Position numbers and translations under genes: made by a program | From: an uncultured Paracoccaceae bacterium | Lineage (GTDB): Bacteria; Pseudomonadota; Alphaproteobacteria; Rhodobacterales; Rhodobacteraceae | Assembly (NCBI GenBank): GCA_947500135.1 | Contig: CANMQX010000005.1 | Location: 248,001 to 312,000 of the forward strand | Direction of reading: 5' to 3' | Length of the DNA stretch: 64,000 nt | Notes under the pieces: model-generated | Told to the model about the DNA's origin: nothing | Database searches by the model: none | The model's input: the letters and a program-made list of their open reading frames with translations, nothing else | In this document: piece by piece, positions 10,244 through 19,453 of the stretch | How the letters are laid out: each line of letters starts with the position of its first letter | How positions within the stretch are numbered: position 1 is the stretch's first letter

Positions 10244-10329
10244 GGGGGGACTCCTTTGAAATCGGGAAAGGACACGAGAGAGTCGCGTCATTAAGCGTTT
10301 TCTCTAAAATAGAGGCAAAACCTTAATCT

Positions 10330-11592
10330 TCAATGCGCAAACGCGTGTTCGTGAAAATCCGCGACAATCTGTGCCGTCCACCCGTTGGAAAAACCGGCCA
10401 CGGGCGCCGCGATCAGCCGGTCGCCCGACCAGACCGCAGGCGAGGCCAGCAAGGACATGCGCGGCAGATCAACGGCCCGCCAGTCCGGGCAATCACGCAA
10501 CCCATCGCCCAAGGCGCGGAATGTCAGGCCCGGCGTCAACGGCCCCTCGATGAACCAGCGCCGGTCCCACATGACGCCGGACGCCTCTAGCTGATCTGTG
10601 CTGCGGATCACGGATGGGGTCGCTGCGGCCTCGCGGGTCATGCGCAGCCCGCCACCGGACAAAGGGGTCAGCAGACAGCCCCCCAAAGTCACCGTCCGAC
10701 CATCCCGCGCCTCTGCGACGACATCCATCATGCGTTCAAACCGGGGACGATAGACATTGCCGCTGATCCAAATAAACGCCGCCGACATAACCCGGCGGGG
10801 GGCATCCTCTGCCTCCAACCGCAAGGCGGCGGGGGCAAAGATCAGGTCACCCGCATCCTGCCGGACATGGGTACGCGCAAAGCCTTGGGCTGCCAATTGC
10901 AAGGACCGGTGCGCTGCCTGCATATGGTCAATGGTCTGCAAAAGGCGCTTGCGGGTCAGGCCCAGCGTTTCCAGTTGTGTAAACATCTGGCGGGCGCGGA
11001 CCCGGTCAAAGCGGGGGTCGTCATTGCTGGGATCATCGCACCAACTGATCGCCTCCGCACGCAGCCAATCGCGCAAATCGGCGCGCGATACATCAAGCAA
11101 TGGGCGCAGCACGCGCAGCCCATCACGATAATCAGACCGGGCCATCGCGGTCAGACCGTCAATGCCAGACCCGCGGGCCAGCCGCATCAACAGGGTTTCG
11201 ACCTGATCATCCTCTGTATGGCCCAGCAGGATACAGGTGACATCATGGGCCGCAGCCCAATCGGCCATCGCCGCCCAGCGGCCAGCGCGGGCAGCAGCCT
11301 GCAAATTGCCTTGCCCGTCCCAGGCCCATGTCAGCACATCATGGGGCAGGTGCAGTGCGGCGGCCTGTTTTCGAACAGTCTCAATCTCTGTCGCCGCATC
11401 ATCGCGCAACCCATGATCCACAGTCAGAATGTGCAACCGGGCGGGCGGCAAGGCCCGGGCGGCCAGATGCATCATCGCAATGGAATCGCCACCGCCCGAC
11501 ACGGCAAGGGCGATGTTACCCTGCCCGGACAGACCCGCAACAGCGCGGGCAAATCGGGCAGCAAGACTGGCCGGGTCGGGTCCTACTGGCAT
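10330..11592 (-). CDS. tilS: tRNA(Ile)-lysidine synthase
   Basis: Adds lysine to the wobble cytidine of tRNA-Ile(CAU) so that it reads AUA. The PP-loop ATP-binding motif SGGGDS is at residues 32-37, and the TilS blocks VDHGLRDDA and LLGHTEDDQVETLLMRLARGSG follow. 420 aa, normal for the family. It overlaps the end of cpoB by 10 bases and precedes ftsH, so it is probably expressed with the tail of the tol-pal cluster. Confidence 0.93.
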   Translation of the reverse strand: MPVGPDPASLAARFARAVAGLSGQGNIALAVSGGGDSIAMMHLAARALPPARLHILTVDHGLRDDAATEIETVRKQAAALHLPHDVLTWAWDGQGNLQAAARAGRWAAMADWAAAHDVTCILLGHTEDDQVETLLMRLARGSGIDGLTAMARSDYRDGLRVLRPLLDVSRADLRDWLRAEAISWCDDPSNDDPRFDRVRARQMFTQLETLGLTRKRLLQTIDHMQAAHRSLQLAAQGFARTHVRQDAGDLIFAPAALRLEAEDAPRRVMSAAFIWISGNVYRPRFERMMDVVAEARDGRTVTLGGCLLTPLSGGGLRMTREAAATPSVIRSTDQLEASGVMWDRRWFIEGPLTPGLTFRALGDGLRDCPDWRAVDLPRMSLLASPAVWSGDRLIAAPVAGFSNGWTAQIVADFHEHAFAH

Positions 11593-12404
11593 CCAAGCGA
11601 TTGCATCGCGGCCTGGGCCTCGGTCACAGCGGGATTACCCGGAAAACGTACATCAACCTCGGCCAGGGTCAGGCAGGCATCCTGTGTCTGCCCAATCGCC
11701 CCCAAAGACGCACCCAGTTTGAACAGGGCGTCAGGGGCCTTTTCACCCGTCGGATCACCGGAAAATGAGGCAAGGTACGCGCGCGCAGCCTCTGTCATAT
11801 CACCCAGACCTTCCAATGCTTCACCGCGCAGATAATCGGCTTGGGCGGCTAGCGGACTACCCGGGTAGGTCGTGCCAAAGGCCGCAAGCTGGTCAGCGGC
11901 GCTGCGAAAGTCACCGGAAGCGAGCGCCTCCTGCGCCCGCTCGATATCATTCTGTTCGCCTACCGCCAAAGCCGGACCACCTGTTGATGGGGCGGGGGTT
12001 GCTGTCGGAACATCCGACCCGTTATCGACACCGCCCAAGCTGGGGGTATCGCCCAATTGGGCAATGTCGCAGCCAGTCTCAAGCTCACATAAACGGAACT
12101 CCAGATCACCAATGCGATTCGTGCCATCCACCGTAATCCGGTTAACCCTGAATTCGAGCTCCTCGGTCTTAGAAGTCAGACGCTGCAACTCGGCCTCGAT
12201 CGCGTTCAGCCGGTCCAGCGGGGTCGCCCCGGCGACCCCGGAATTTAACCCACCCGTGGTCGACAATTCGCGTTTCAGGCGCTGCACATCAACATATAGG
12301 CCGGTCAGTTGCTGCCGGATATCGGCAAGCGTTTCGTCTTGCTGGGCGATGCCAGACACAGGGGCCAGCAACAGGGCACAAAGAACAACGGCACGGTGTA
12401 ACAT
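11583..12404 (-). CDS. cpoB: Tol-Pal system coordinator CpoB (YbgF)
   Basis: Periplasmic protein linking Tol-Pal outer-membrane constriction to peptidoglycan synthesis. From the chosen start it has a signal peptide (MLHRAVVLCALLLAPVSGIA), a coiled-coil N-terminal part (LADIRQQLTGLYVDVQRLKREL) and C-terminal TPR repeats (FRSAADQLAAFGTTYPGSPL, ALFKLGASLGAIGQ). The ATG at 12404 is chosen because it follows AAAGGA and starts the signal peptide; an upstream in-frame extension to 12500 has no such support. It lies 20 bases after pal. Confidence 0.9.
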   Translation of the reverse strand: MLHRAVVLCALLLAPVSGIAQQDETLADIRQQLTGLYVDVQRLKRELSTTGGLNSGVAGATPLDRLNAIEAELQRLTSKTEELEFRVNRITVDGTNRIGDLEFRLCELETGCDIAQLGDTPSLGGVDNGSDVPTATPAPSTGGPALAVGEQNDIERAQEALASGDFRSAADQLAAFGTTYPGSPLAAQADYLRGEALEGLGDMTEAARAYLASFSGDPTGEKAPDALFKLGASLGAIGQTQDACLTLAEVDVRFPGNPAVTEAQAAMQSLGCQ

Positions 12405-12424
12405 GGGGTTTCCTTTAGTCACAA

Positions 12425-12958
12425 TCAGCTGGTGATCGACGAGAATGACAATACCGTAACCGCGCGACGGTTTTTCGCATAGCAGCTTTCTTCGCTGCAC
12501 ACCTCAATCGGGCGCTCTTTACCGAAGCTGGTGACCTGCAAACGGGATGAAGGAACACCGCGGGACACCAGATATTCGCGCACAGCATTGGCGCGACGCT
12601 GCCCAAGGGCAAGGTTATATTCGCGGGTGCCCTGTTCGTCGGCATGGCCTTCGATGACAGCGCGGTAATCGGCATTGGTCTGCAACCACTGGGCTTGTCC
12701 GTCCAGAATGGTCTTGCCGGTTGGGGTGATGGTGGATGTATCAACAGCAAACAGGACCCGGTCACCAATGGTCTGGTTAAAGAACTGGGGGCTGGCCGGA
12801 TCATTGGCTGATCCTGCTAGGCCGCCATTTGCACCATTGGCGCCGTTCGCGCCGTTGGCCCCATCGGCACCGCCTGCGCCACCAAAACGGTCAGGGTTGG
12901 TACAGGCCGCCGTGGCCAGCGCCAATAGCAGCACAGTCGCGCGTGTCATCATTTTCAT
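12425..12958 (-). CDS. pal: Peptidoglycan-associated lipoprotein Pal
   Basis: Outer-membrane lipoprotein that grips peptidoglycan and TolB. It has a lipoprotein signal with the lipidated cysteine at residue 19 (LATAAC). A linker with repeated Gly-Ala-Asn/Asp triplets (ADGANGANGANGANGG) follows, then an OmpA-like domain with the binding motif EGHADEQGTREYNLALGQRR. 177 aa. The start at 12958 begins the signal peptide. The triplet linker is unusual and may vary in length between strains. Confidence 0.95.
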   Translation of the reverse strand: MKMMTRATVLLLALATAACTNPDRFGGAGGADGANGANGANGANGGLAGSANDPASPQFFNQTIGDRVLFAVDTSTITPTGKTILDGQAQWLQTNADYRAVIEGHADEQGTREYNLALGQRRANAVREYLVSRGVPSSRLQVTSFGKERPIEVCSEESCYAKNRRAVTVLSFSSITS

Positions 12959-13034
12959 CGAATTGGTTCCTGTTGTTATCTGCTCATTTTTTTCCAGCAT
13001 AGCACGGCTTCGCTTTTGAGGGAATCACATCTCG

Positions 13035-14357
13035 TTACGGCTGTAACGGACCCCATGACGGGTCAGATGCACCACCCTGCACCGGCACCGCCTTCAGGTT
13101 ACGGCCCGAGATATCGACCGAATACATCGACGATGTGCCACCCGCCCCCTGGGTTTCGCGGCTGAACATAATGACCCGACCATTGGGGGACCATGTCGGC
13201 CCTTCATCCAGAAAGGACGAGGTCAGCAAACGCTCTTCGGACCCATCGGTGCGCATCACACCAATATGGAACCGGCCTGCATTCTGCTTGGTAAAGGCAA
13301 CCAGATCACCGCGCGGCGACCAGACCGGCGTGCCATAACGGCCATCGCCAAAGGAAATCCGCCGCGCATCACCCCCGTTTGCAGGCATAATATAAAGCTG
13401 CTGGGTCCCCGACCGGTCGCTTTCAAACACGATCTGGCTGCCATCAGGCGACAGGCTGGGCGCGGTTTCGATCGATGGTGCGGATGTCAGGCGGACATGC
13501 TGCCCGGTGCCCAGATCCGTGCGATAGATATCGGTGTTGCCGCCATTGGACAGGCTATAGATGACCTGCCGCCCATCACGGGAAAACCGGGGGCTGAACG
13601 CCATTTCACCCTGTGCAGTGCCGAGCTGCTGACGACTGACATTGCCCACATTCAACACGTTGATACGTGGAAAGCCGGATTCAAAGCTGGTATAAAGCAC
13701 GCGGTCACCATTGGGCGAAAACCGTGGGGCCAGCACGATGGCACTGCTATCGGTCAGGAATTGCAGATTCGCCCCGTCATAATCCATGATCGCCAGACGT
13801 TTCTGGCGGTTATCCTTGGGGCCACTTTCCGAAACAAAGACAACACGGCTGTCAAAATAACCACCCTCGCCGGTGATCCGGGAATAGGTGGCATCAGCCA
13901 CCTTATGGGCCATACGACGCCAGCCATCGACGGTACCAACAAGCTGTTGACCCTGTCCCAGTTCCTGCCCGGAAAACACATCATAAAGCCGGAATTTCAC
14001 AACCAGCTGGTTGCCATTGACGGTGACAGCTCCGGTGATCAGACCCTGAGCATTGATCGCGCGCCAGTCAGCATAAGCGATAGGTTGCGTGAAGGACGAC
14101 ACTCGCGAAATGAACGAGGTCGCCGGAATCTCTCGAAATAAGCCGGTACCCGCCAGGTCCTGCGCGACAAGACGCGTAATGTCCGCCGAAATCTGGGATG
14201 CCGCGCTGTTCTCTGCTTGAAACTGAGGCAATGCAAACGGCAACGGTTCAGTCACACCATCTGTAATTACTATCAACGGTCGATCATCGTTCGTTTGGGC
14301 GTGAACAGAAAACGCCACCACCCAAAGAAACAAAACAGCTATTACTTTGTTCATCAT
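13035..14357 (-). CDS. tolB: Tol-Pal system beta-propeller protein TolB
   Basis: Periplasmic protein that shuttles between Pal and TolA. It has a 20-residue signal peptide ending HAQ, an N-terminal TolB domain ([18 protein letters not shown]) and six WD40-like propeller blades with repeated [24 protein letters not shown] and WSPRGDLV motifs. 440 aa, normal length. Two adjacent ATG codons mark the start. It lies 77 bases before pal. Confidence 0.97.
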   Translation of the reverse strand: MMNKVIAVLFLWVVAFSVHAQTNDDRPLIVITDGVTEPLPFALPQFQAENSAASQISADITRLVAQDLAGTGLFREIPATSFISRVSSFTQPIAYADWRAINAQGLITGAVTVNGNQLVVKFRLYDVFSGQELGQGQQLVGTVDGWRRMAHKVADATYSRITGEGGYFDSRVVFVSESGPKDNRQKRLAIMDYDGANLQFLTDSSAIVLAPRFSPNGDRVLYTSFESGFPRINVLNVGNVSRQQLGTAQGEMAFSPRFSRDGRQVIYSLSNGGNTDIYRTDLGTGQHVRLTSAPSIETAPSLSPDGSQIVFESDRSGTQQLYIMPANGGDARRISFGDGRYGTPVWSPRGDLVAFTKQNAGRFHIGVMRTDGSEERLLTSSFLDEGPTWSPNGRVIMFSRETQGAGGTSSMYSVDISGRNLKAVPVQGGASDPSWGPLQP

Positions 14358-14513
14358 TTGCCTCGCTCCGCGTCACCGCTTGCTTTTCTAAACGCTATCA
14401 TTTGTCTTGTTGCTATCAGTTTCATGAGACTTCTTCACCGTCGCTAGGCGTGAGTTTGCCGACACATACCAACAAAACCACGTCAAAACCTTCTTCGCAA
14501 AACAACATCATAA

Positions 14514-15659
14514 TCACCGCATCTGACTTGGATCAAAGCGGACAACAACGGCGCGCCATTGTTCATAGGTGTCGGGATTCAAGTCATAACCACCGCTTTG
14601 GCAGCGCAGTATCGCACGACGACCAGCCTCAAATGCAGTCCGCGCTGCACCCTCATCACCTGTAAATCCTTCGAATGCGATGCTTTCTTGGATAACGGTG
14701 CCATCCCGGTTGAATTCGATGCCTATATCAACAGTGACCCTGGCAGCGACTGACCCTCTATCGACGTTCCAACAGCGGGTGACTGCCAATCTAAACCCGT
14801 CCCGTTCGGCACCCGACCATTCCCGACCTATCGGCACATTTGGAGAATCATTCACAACCGGTTCTTCCGACGCGGCCAAAGCAGCCTCCAACGCCGCAGC
14901 AACCGCATCATCCGTTTCCGGCTCAGCGGGCGTCGGCGTTTCGGCCTCGGCGGTCTGCGTCTCTTCCTCTGGCTCTTCGACAGGTTCCGGCGGGGTCGGA
15001 CGGCTGGGCCGCGCTGAGGGGCGGATCGACGTCTCAACCGCCCCAGATGGGGTTTCATCCGCGATCACGATCTCTGGCGCACTTTCCTCCGGCGCGGTTT
15101 GCTCTTGCTCTTCGGTCACCACCTCTGGTGTGGAATCCGGGTCCTGCACGACCTCGTCGCGGGCCACATCGTCGGGAATGGCATCCGGCGGCGGCAGCGC
15201 GTTCGGCGTGGGCGTCACCACATCGGATGGGCGCGGCGTCGGATCATCCGACGGGGGCAGGTCCGGCGCGCTTGGGGGCGGGGCCGGTGGCGTGGGATCA
15301 GCCGGCGCGGCGTCTGTCACATCGGTGACGGGGGGGGCCTCGGGCGGCGGTGGTGGCGGGGTTTCTGACACAGGTGGCTCAACCGGATCGGGAGGTGGAG
15401 CGATCTCGGTCGGTTGCACTTCTACCGGGGCGGGCGGGGCCGTGTCGGTGGTAGGCTGGACTGGTGCGGTCGGTTCGGCCGCACCCGGATCAGGGGTACT
15501 TGCAGCATTGGTCAGTGCGGCAAATTCCTCGCCACTGACAGTGGTTACCGTCATGGTGTCAAATTCCAGCGGATCACTGCTCAATCCCCAGCCCAGCAAA
15601 AGCCAGCCGATCAGGCCCACATGGCCGATAGCAGAGATATAGGTGCCCGGGGTCTGCAT
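14514..15659 (-). CDS. tolA: TolA-like cell envelope protein
   Basis: Energy-transducing protein that spans from the inner membrane to TolB/Pal. From the ATG at 15659 it has one N-terminal membrane helix (AIGHVGLIGWLLLGWG) and a long disordered stretch rich in Pro, Glu and Ala with many PPP and DPTP repeats. A C-terminal domain (VTRCWNVDRGSVAARVTVDI) with two cysteines resembles TolA/TonB C-terminal domains. 381 aa. The usual alanine-rich helical domain II of enterobacterial TolA is replaced by the Pro/Glu linker, as in other Rhodobacteraceae. It starts just after the tolR stop codon. Confidence 0.9.
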   Translation of the reverse strand: MQTPGTYISAIGHVGLIGWLLLGWGLSSDPLEFDTMTVTTVSGEEFAALTNAASTPDPGAAEPTAPVQPTTDTAPPAPVEVQPTEIAPPPDPVEPPVSETPPPPPPEAPPVTDVTDAAPADPTPPAPPPSAPDLPPSDDPTPRPSDVVTPTPNALPPPDAIPDDVARDEVVQDPDSTPEVVTEEQEQTAPEESAPEIVIADETPSGAVETSIRPSARPSRPTPPEPVEEPEEETQTAEAETPTPAEPETDDAVAAALEAALAASEEPVVNDSPNVPIGREWSGAERDGFRLAVTRCWNVDRGSVAARVTVDIGIEFNRDGTVIQESIAFEGFTGDEGAARTAFEAGRRAILRCQSGGYDLNPDTYEQWRAVVVRFDPSQMR

Positions 15660-15663
15660 CACC

Positions 15664-16131
15664 CTACCCGTCCGTCTCCGGATTGGCGATATCAGTGACC
15701 AGACCGATATTGGTGAAACCGGCGGCATTCAAATCGCCCATGATCTCGGCCACGACATTCCAGCTATTGGCGCCATCAGCGCGCAGGAAAATACGATCAC
15801 TGGTGCGTTCGGCGGCGATGGCCTGCAATTTTGCAATCAGCTCGGCACGCTCAGTTTCGGTTTCCTGAATGGTCACGGCACCATCGGCCTTGATCGTCAC
15901 GGTCAGGGGTTCCTCATCATCAGTGGGCAAGGCCGTGGCGGCGGTCTGCGGCAATTCCACTGGCACGCCAACGGTCAGCAACGGGGCGGCCACCATAAAG
16001 ATGATCAGCAAAACCAGCATGACATCCACAAATGGGGTCACGTTAATCTCGGACATCGGCTGCGTACGGCCACCGCGACGGCGACCGCGCCTGCCGCCAC
16101 CTCCGCTTGATTTGATAACACCGGCACCCAT
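15664..16131 (-). CDS. tolR: Biopolymer transport protein TolR (ExbD family)
   Basis: Inner-membrane partner of TolQ that couples the proton gradient to TolA. A basic, Gly/Arg-rich cytoplasmic start is followed by the ExbD block ISEINVTPFVDVMLVLLIIFMVAAPL, which has the critical membrane aspartate in FVDVMLVLL. A periplasmic domain follows. 155 aa. It begins 2 bases after tolQ ends. Confidence 0.96.
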   Translation of the reverse strand: MGAGVIKSSGGGGRRGRRRGGRTQPMSEINVTPFVDVMLVLLIIFMVAAPLLTVGVPVELPQTAATALPTDDEEPLTVTIKADGAVTIQETETERAELIAKLQAIAAERTSDRIFLRADGANSWNVVAEIMGDLNAAGFTNIGLVTDIANPETDG

Positions 16132-16133
16132 GA

Positions 16134-16808
16134 TCAGCTATCCAACTGGCGGCTCAGGATCGTGGCAAATTCATCGGCAAAAGCTTCATAGCCACCCACG
16201 ATACGATCACTATCCGCCGACAGCTTGTTATAGAATATCACCGCCGGAATAGCGGCGAGCAAACCCAGACCGGTGGCCAGCAGCGCCTCGGCAATACCGG
16301 GGGCGACAACGGCCAAGTTGGTATTCTGCGCCTCTGCAATCTCAATAAAGGCATTCATGATGCCCCAGACGGTCCCGAACAGACCAACGAAGGGGGCGGT
16401 CGACCCCACCGTGGCCAGCACCGGCAAACCACGTTGCAGGCGAGCGGCCTCCTTGGCGATTGCCACGTCCATGGACCGGTCAATCCGGGCCGTGGCATTG
16501 GCGATCAGCTCTCCTTCCTGGGTATGCGAACGGCGCCATTCCAGCATGCCGGCCGCGAAAATCTTTTGACTGGGGCCATCCGGATCAGTCCCGATCTTGT
16601 CAAACAAGGCATCCAGCGGCTCACCGGACCAGAAGGCGCGGTCAAACACATCCGCCTCGGCCCGGGCCTTACGATACTGGATAATCTTGTCGATGATCAC
16701 CGCCCAGCACCAGACAGAGGCTGCAATCAGCATGATCATGACGATTTTGACGGTAATCGTGGCGCGCGCAAATAGCGCCCACATGGTGAAGTCGGTTGCT
16801 GCTTCCAT
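16134..16808 (-). CDS. tolQ: Tol-Pal proton channel protein TolQ
   Basis: Three membrane helices with the MotA/TolQ/ExbB domain: TITVKIVMIMLIAASVWCWAV at the N-terminus, VGLFGTVWGIMNAF, and GIAEALLATGLGLLAAIPAV. With TolR it forms the proton channel that drives Tol-Pal constriction during division. 224 aa, normal. It lies 115 bases after ybgC; the gap holds no gene and may carry a promoter. Confidence 0.97.
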   Translation of the reverse strand: MEAATDFTMWALFARATITVKIVMIMLIAASVWCWAVIIDKIIQYRKARAEADVFDRAFWSGEPLDALFDKIGTDPDGPSQKIFAAGMLEWRRSHTQEGELIANATARIDRSMDVAIAKEAARLQRGLPVLATVGSTAPFVGLFGTVWGIMNAFIEIAEAQNTNLAVVAPGIAEALLATGLGLLAAIPAVIFYNKLSADSDRIVGGYEAFADEFATILSRQLDS

Positions 16809-16923
16809 GATACCTGCTCTGCCTGTTGGCCCTGTTTTGGGCTCTGATTACAGCAATCATTAGCGCATCGGCACGGGGAAATCCAACCAATCCGGCATCA
16901 CAACTGCTGAAACAGGCTGAAAC

Positions 16924-17310
16924 TTAGTGCACAGAACGGCGGATCGCCGCCGGAAGCCGGGCGACGGCACCGCTGCTACTCAGGCAAACAACCGTCACCA
17001 CAGCCGAAAACAGCGTGACATCACCGCGTTTGACATCCTGCTGAAACACAACGCGCACGCCCGATGGCTGATCCATTGTTGTCTCAACAACCAGCTGATC
17101 ATCATAGCGAGCGGGGGCGATGTAATCGGCCTCCACCCGGCGCACGGCAAAGACAAACCCCTCCGCCTTCATCTCCACCTGATCAATCCCCATCTCGCGG
17201 ACCATTTCACTGCGGGCGCGTTCGATGAATTTCAGGTAATTGGCATAATAGACCAGACCAGCAAGGTCGGTATCTTCATAGTAGACGCGGATGGGGAATG
17301 TGTGGGTCAT
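16924..17310 (-). CDS. ybgC: Tol-Pal-associated acyl-CoA thioesterase YbgC
   Basis: Hotdog-fold thioesterase of 128 aa. The active-site segment YYEDTDLAGLVYYANYLKFIERAR near the N-terminus is typical of YbgC. It hydrolyses acyl-CoA thioesters in the cytosol. It is first of the tol-pal gene order, as in most proteobacteria. Confidence 0.94.
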   Translation of the reverse strand: MTHTFPIRVYYEDTDLAGLVYYANYLKFIERARSEMVREMGIDQVEMKAEGFVFAVRRVEADYIAPARYDDQLVVETTMDQPSGVRVVFQQDVKRGDVTLFSAVVTVVCLSSSGAVARLPAAIRRSVH

Positions 17311-17326
17311 ACGGCTCTATATCTTA

Positions 17327-17767
17327 TCAATCATGACCCACGGCCCAAAGGATCAAAAGGAACATACCGACTGAAGTTGTTGCAGATGCTAACCAAAAGG
17401 CTGCAAATGCGCTATCGGTCATGGGCGCACGGCGGTCAGGCATGTTTTCCAAGTTATCCTCGAAAACACGAGCTACTCCATAGAGCGTTCTGCAGCTTAA
17501 AGCCCAAAGAGCCCCCCAACAGATTACCCAAACCGCCAATTCCGATTGTGACCCAAGATCTGACGCATCTAGGATCGGATCCATATGCCACAGCGATAAT
17601 GCGCTGCAGAACGCCATCAGCAACCAGAATGCAGTGGGGTAAAACGCTGCGATGACAGGCGCCCCTTTAGATGTATACCGCCAGTTTTGCCAACCAATCA
17701 TGATCGCCCGAACCAAATGGCCGACAAGCAGACCAACAGCCAAACATATGGACAACAGCAGTATCAC
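17327..17767 (-). CDS. Unknown small membrane protein
   Basis: A 146-aa protein with three to four predicted membrane helices: ILLLSICLAVGLLVGHLV at the N-terminus, FWLLMAFCSALSLW, VWVICWGALWALSC, and a C-terminal TSVGMFLLILWAVG. No known domain is recognised. It starts inside the last codons of the upstream gene (4-base overlap) and ends just before ybgC, so it is likely co-transcribed with both. Confidence 0.6.
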   Translation of the reverse strand: MILLLSICLAVGLLVGHLVRAIMIGWQNWRYTSKGAPVIAAFYPTAFWLLMAFCSALSLWHMDPILDASDLGSQSELAVWVICWGALWALSCRTLYGVARVFEDNLENMPDRRAPMTDSAFAAFWLASATTSVGMFLLILWAVGHD

Positions 17768-18384
17768 TGCACCCGTCCAACCCTTGCAGCCAACCTCAGC
17801 GCATGGCTCGCATCCTGCGCCGCCCCCGGCATCACCGGATCATAAGCCGCCCGGATCACATCCGCGATTTCGGGGCGCAGCACAGCCTTGTCTTCGATCA
17901 TCGCCAATGGTGGGGTCTCATCAAAGGCGGTGTCGGACCATAGCAGGATCGTCTGGACCGCCTGCGACAAGGCCAGCGTATCCGCAGCCACCGCCGCCAT
18001 ATGGTCATCCCTCCGCAGGAACACAAAAGCGGCACGAATGGCCCCCGCCTCATCAAACCGAAAAATCCGGTATTGATTGGCATCCGCCGCCTTCAGCCGG
18101 ACCACCAGCGGTGCAAGATCCGGGACCAACTGGTCCAGATGCGGGACCTCTGCCAGTTCATCCCAATCCTTGCAAAAGAAGATCATGAAATTGGCACCCA
18201 ATTCCGGATCCGTCTCGGCCATCTGATGACCTGCAAGGGCCACAACCGCCTCAATCGCGCCTTTGAACACGGCCAATGACGCATCATCGACACCAAACAC
18301 CACCGGCACAATCGGGCGGCCCCAGCGGGCAAACACATATGCCCCGTCCGACCGGGTAAACAAAGGTGTTACATCATCCATCAT
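17764..18384 (-). CDS. Conserved protein of unknown function
   Basis: About 206 aa, soluble, with segments ARWGRPIVPVVFGVDDASL, MIFFCKDWDEL and IFRFDEAGAIRAAFVFLRRD. No catalytic motif is recognised. Genes like this between ruvB and ybgC are, as I recall, common in Rhodobacteraceae. I choose the ATG at 18384 (a second ATG is at 18381). The longer frame to 18432 would read through the hairpin-like element just after ruvB, which looks non-coding. Translation is coupled to the next gene through a 4-base overlap. Confidence 0.7.
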   Translation of the reverse strand: MMDDVTPLFTRSDGAYVFARWGRPIVPVVFGVDDASLAVFKGAIEAVVALAGHQMAETDPELGANFMIFFCKDWDELAEVPHLDQLVPDLAPLVVRLKAADANQYRIFRFDEAGAIRAAFVFLRRDDHMAAVAADTLALSQAVQTILLWSDTAFDETPPLAMIEDKAVLRPEIADVIRAAYDPVMPGAAQDASHALRLAARVGRVQ

Positions 18385-18390
18385 TTTGCC

Positions 18391-18414
18391 AAAAATACTC
18401 CCCCGCCGGAGGCG
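18391..18414 (-). repeat. CCTCCGGCGGGG-type hairpin motif after ruvB
   Basis: Read on the minus strand this is CGCCTCCGGCGGGGGAGTATTTTT, 10 bases after the ruvB stop. The CCTCCGGCGG part forms a short stem and is followed by a T-rich run. From memory, this motif recurs at gene ends in many Rhodobacteraceae genomes. It may act as a weak terminator inside the cluster. Confidence 0.5.
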
Positions 18415-18424
18415 TCCCCACCTA

Positions 18425-19444
18425 TCACTCAAACAAATCCGTCTGCGATTTGGGCGCTTTCAGCCCCAGATGCGCCCATGCCGCCTGCGCCAGCATCCGG
18501 CCACGCGGGGTGCGCTGGATCAGCCCTTTCTGCAATAGGTAAGGCTCGATCACATCTTCCAGACTATCGCGGCTTTCCGACAACGCCGCCGACATCGTTT
18601 CAACTCCCACCGGGCCACCGCCATAGCTTTCCGCGATCAGGCGCAGGTAACGGCGGTCGGCATTATCGAGCCCCAGATGATCCACCCCCAACCGGGTCAG
18701 CGCGCGATCTGCAATCTCTTGCGTGACGGTGCCATCGCCTTCGACAATCGCAAAGTCCACAACGCGGCGCAGCAAACGACCCGCAATGCGCGGCGTCCCC
18801 CGCGCACGCTTGGCGATCTCGGCAGCGCCATCCTCGGACGCAGGCGCACCCATCAGGCGGGCGCCGCGCGTGACGATCTGATGCAACTCATCCTCGGTAT
18901 AAAACTCCAACCGCGTCGGGATACCGAAACGGTCGCGCAACGGGGTGGTCAGCAACCCCATTCGGGTCGTGGCCCCCACCAGGGTAAAGGGCTGCAATTC
19001 AATGCGCACCGTGCGGGCGGCGGGGCCTTCACCAATCACCAGATCCAGCTCAAAATCCTCAAGCGCGGGATACAGCACCTCTTCCACCGCCGGGTTCAGG
19101 CGATGAATTTCATCAATGAACAACACATCACGTGCTTCCAGATTGGTCAGGATCGCCGCCAGATCACCCGCCTTGGCCAGCACCGGGCCAGAGGTCATGC
19201 GGAAATTCACTCCTAGTTCCCGCGCCATAATCTGGGCCAGCGTCGTCTTGCCCAATCCGGGGGGGCCATGAAACAAGGCATGATCCATCGCCTCACCCCG
19301 ACGACGCGCGCTTTCAATGAACACTTTCAGATTGGCGCGGGCATCGCGCTGACCGATAAACTCATCCAATGTCTGCGGACGCAAGGCACGGTTGGCATCC
19401 TCTGGCTGCGGCTCAGGGCGCAATGTGGGATCAGGTTCAGACAT
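18425..19444 (-). CDS. ruvB: Holliday junction branch migration motor RuvB
   Basis: Hexameric AAA+ motor that drives branch migration with RuvA. The protein shows the RuvB start ([19 protein letters not shown]), Walker A GPPGLGKT, Walker B FIDEIHRL, sensor [18 protein letters not shown] and the C-terminal winged helix ([16 protein letters not shown]). 339 aa, normal. Third gene of ruvC-ruvA-ruvB. Confidence 0.98.
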   Translation of the reverse strand: MSEPDPTLRPEPQPEDANRALRPQTLDEFIGQRDARANLKVFIESARRRGEAMDHALFHGPPGLGKTTLAQIMARELGVNFRMTSGPVLAKAGDLAAILTNLEARDVLFIDEIHRLNPAVEEVLYPALEDFELDLVIGEGPAARTVRIELQPFTLVGATTRMGLLTTPLRDRFGIPTRLEFYTEDELHQIVTRGARLMGAPASEDGAAEIAKRARGTPRIAGRLLRRVVDFAIVEGDGTVTQEIADRALTRLGVDHLGLDNADRRYLRLIAESYGGGPVGVETMSAALSESRDSLEDVIEPYLLQKGLIQRTPRGRMLAQAAWAHLGLKAPKSQTDLFE

Positions 19445-19453
19445 GACCGTTCC

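Noticed and set aside
10867..11835. 322-codon frame opposite tilS and cpoB
   Set aside because: It crosses two real genes on the other strand and shows no domain.
13266..14141. 291-codon frame opposite tolB
   Set aside because: Shadow of a conserved gene; composition is not protein-like.
14680..15642. 320-codon Ser/Gly-rich frame opposite tolA
   Set aside because: It mirrors the Pro/Glu-rich linker of tolA; the repetitive Ser/Gly sequence is an artefact.
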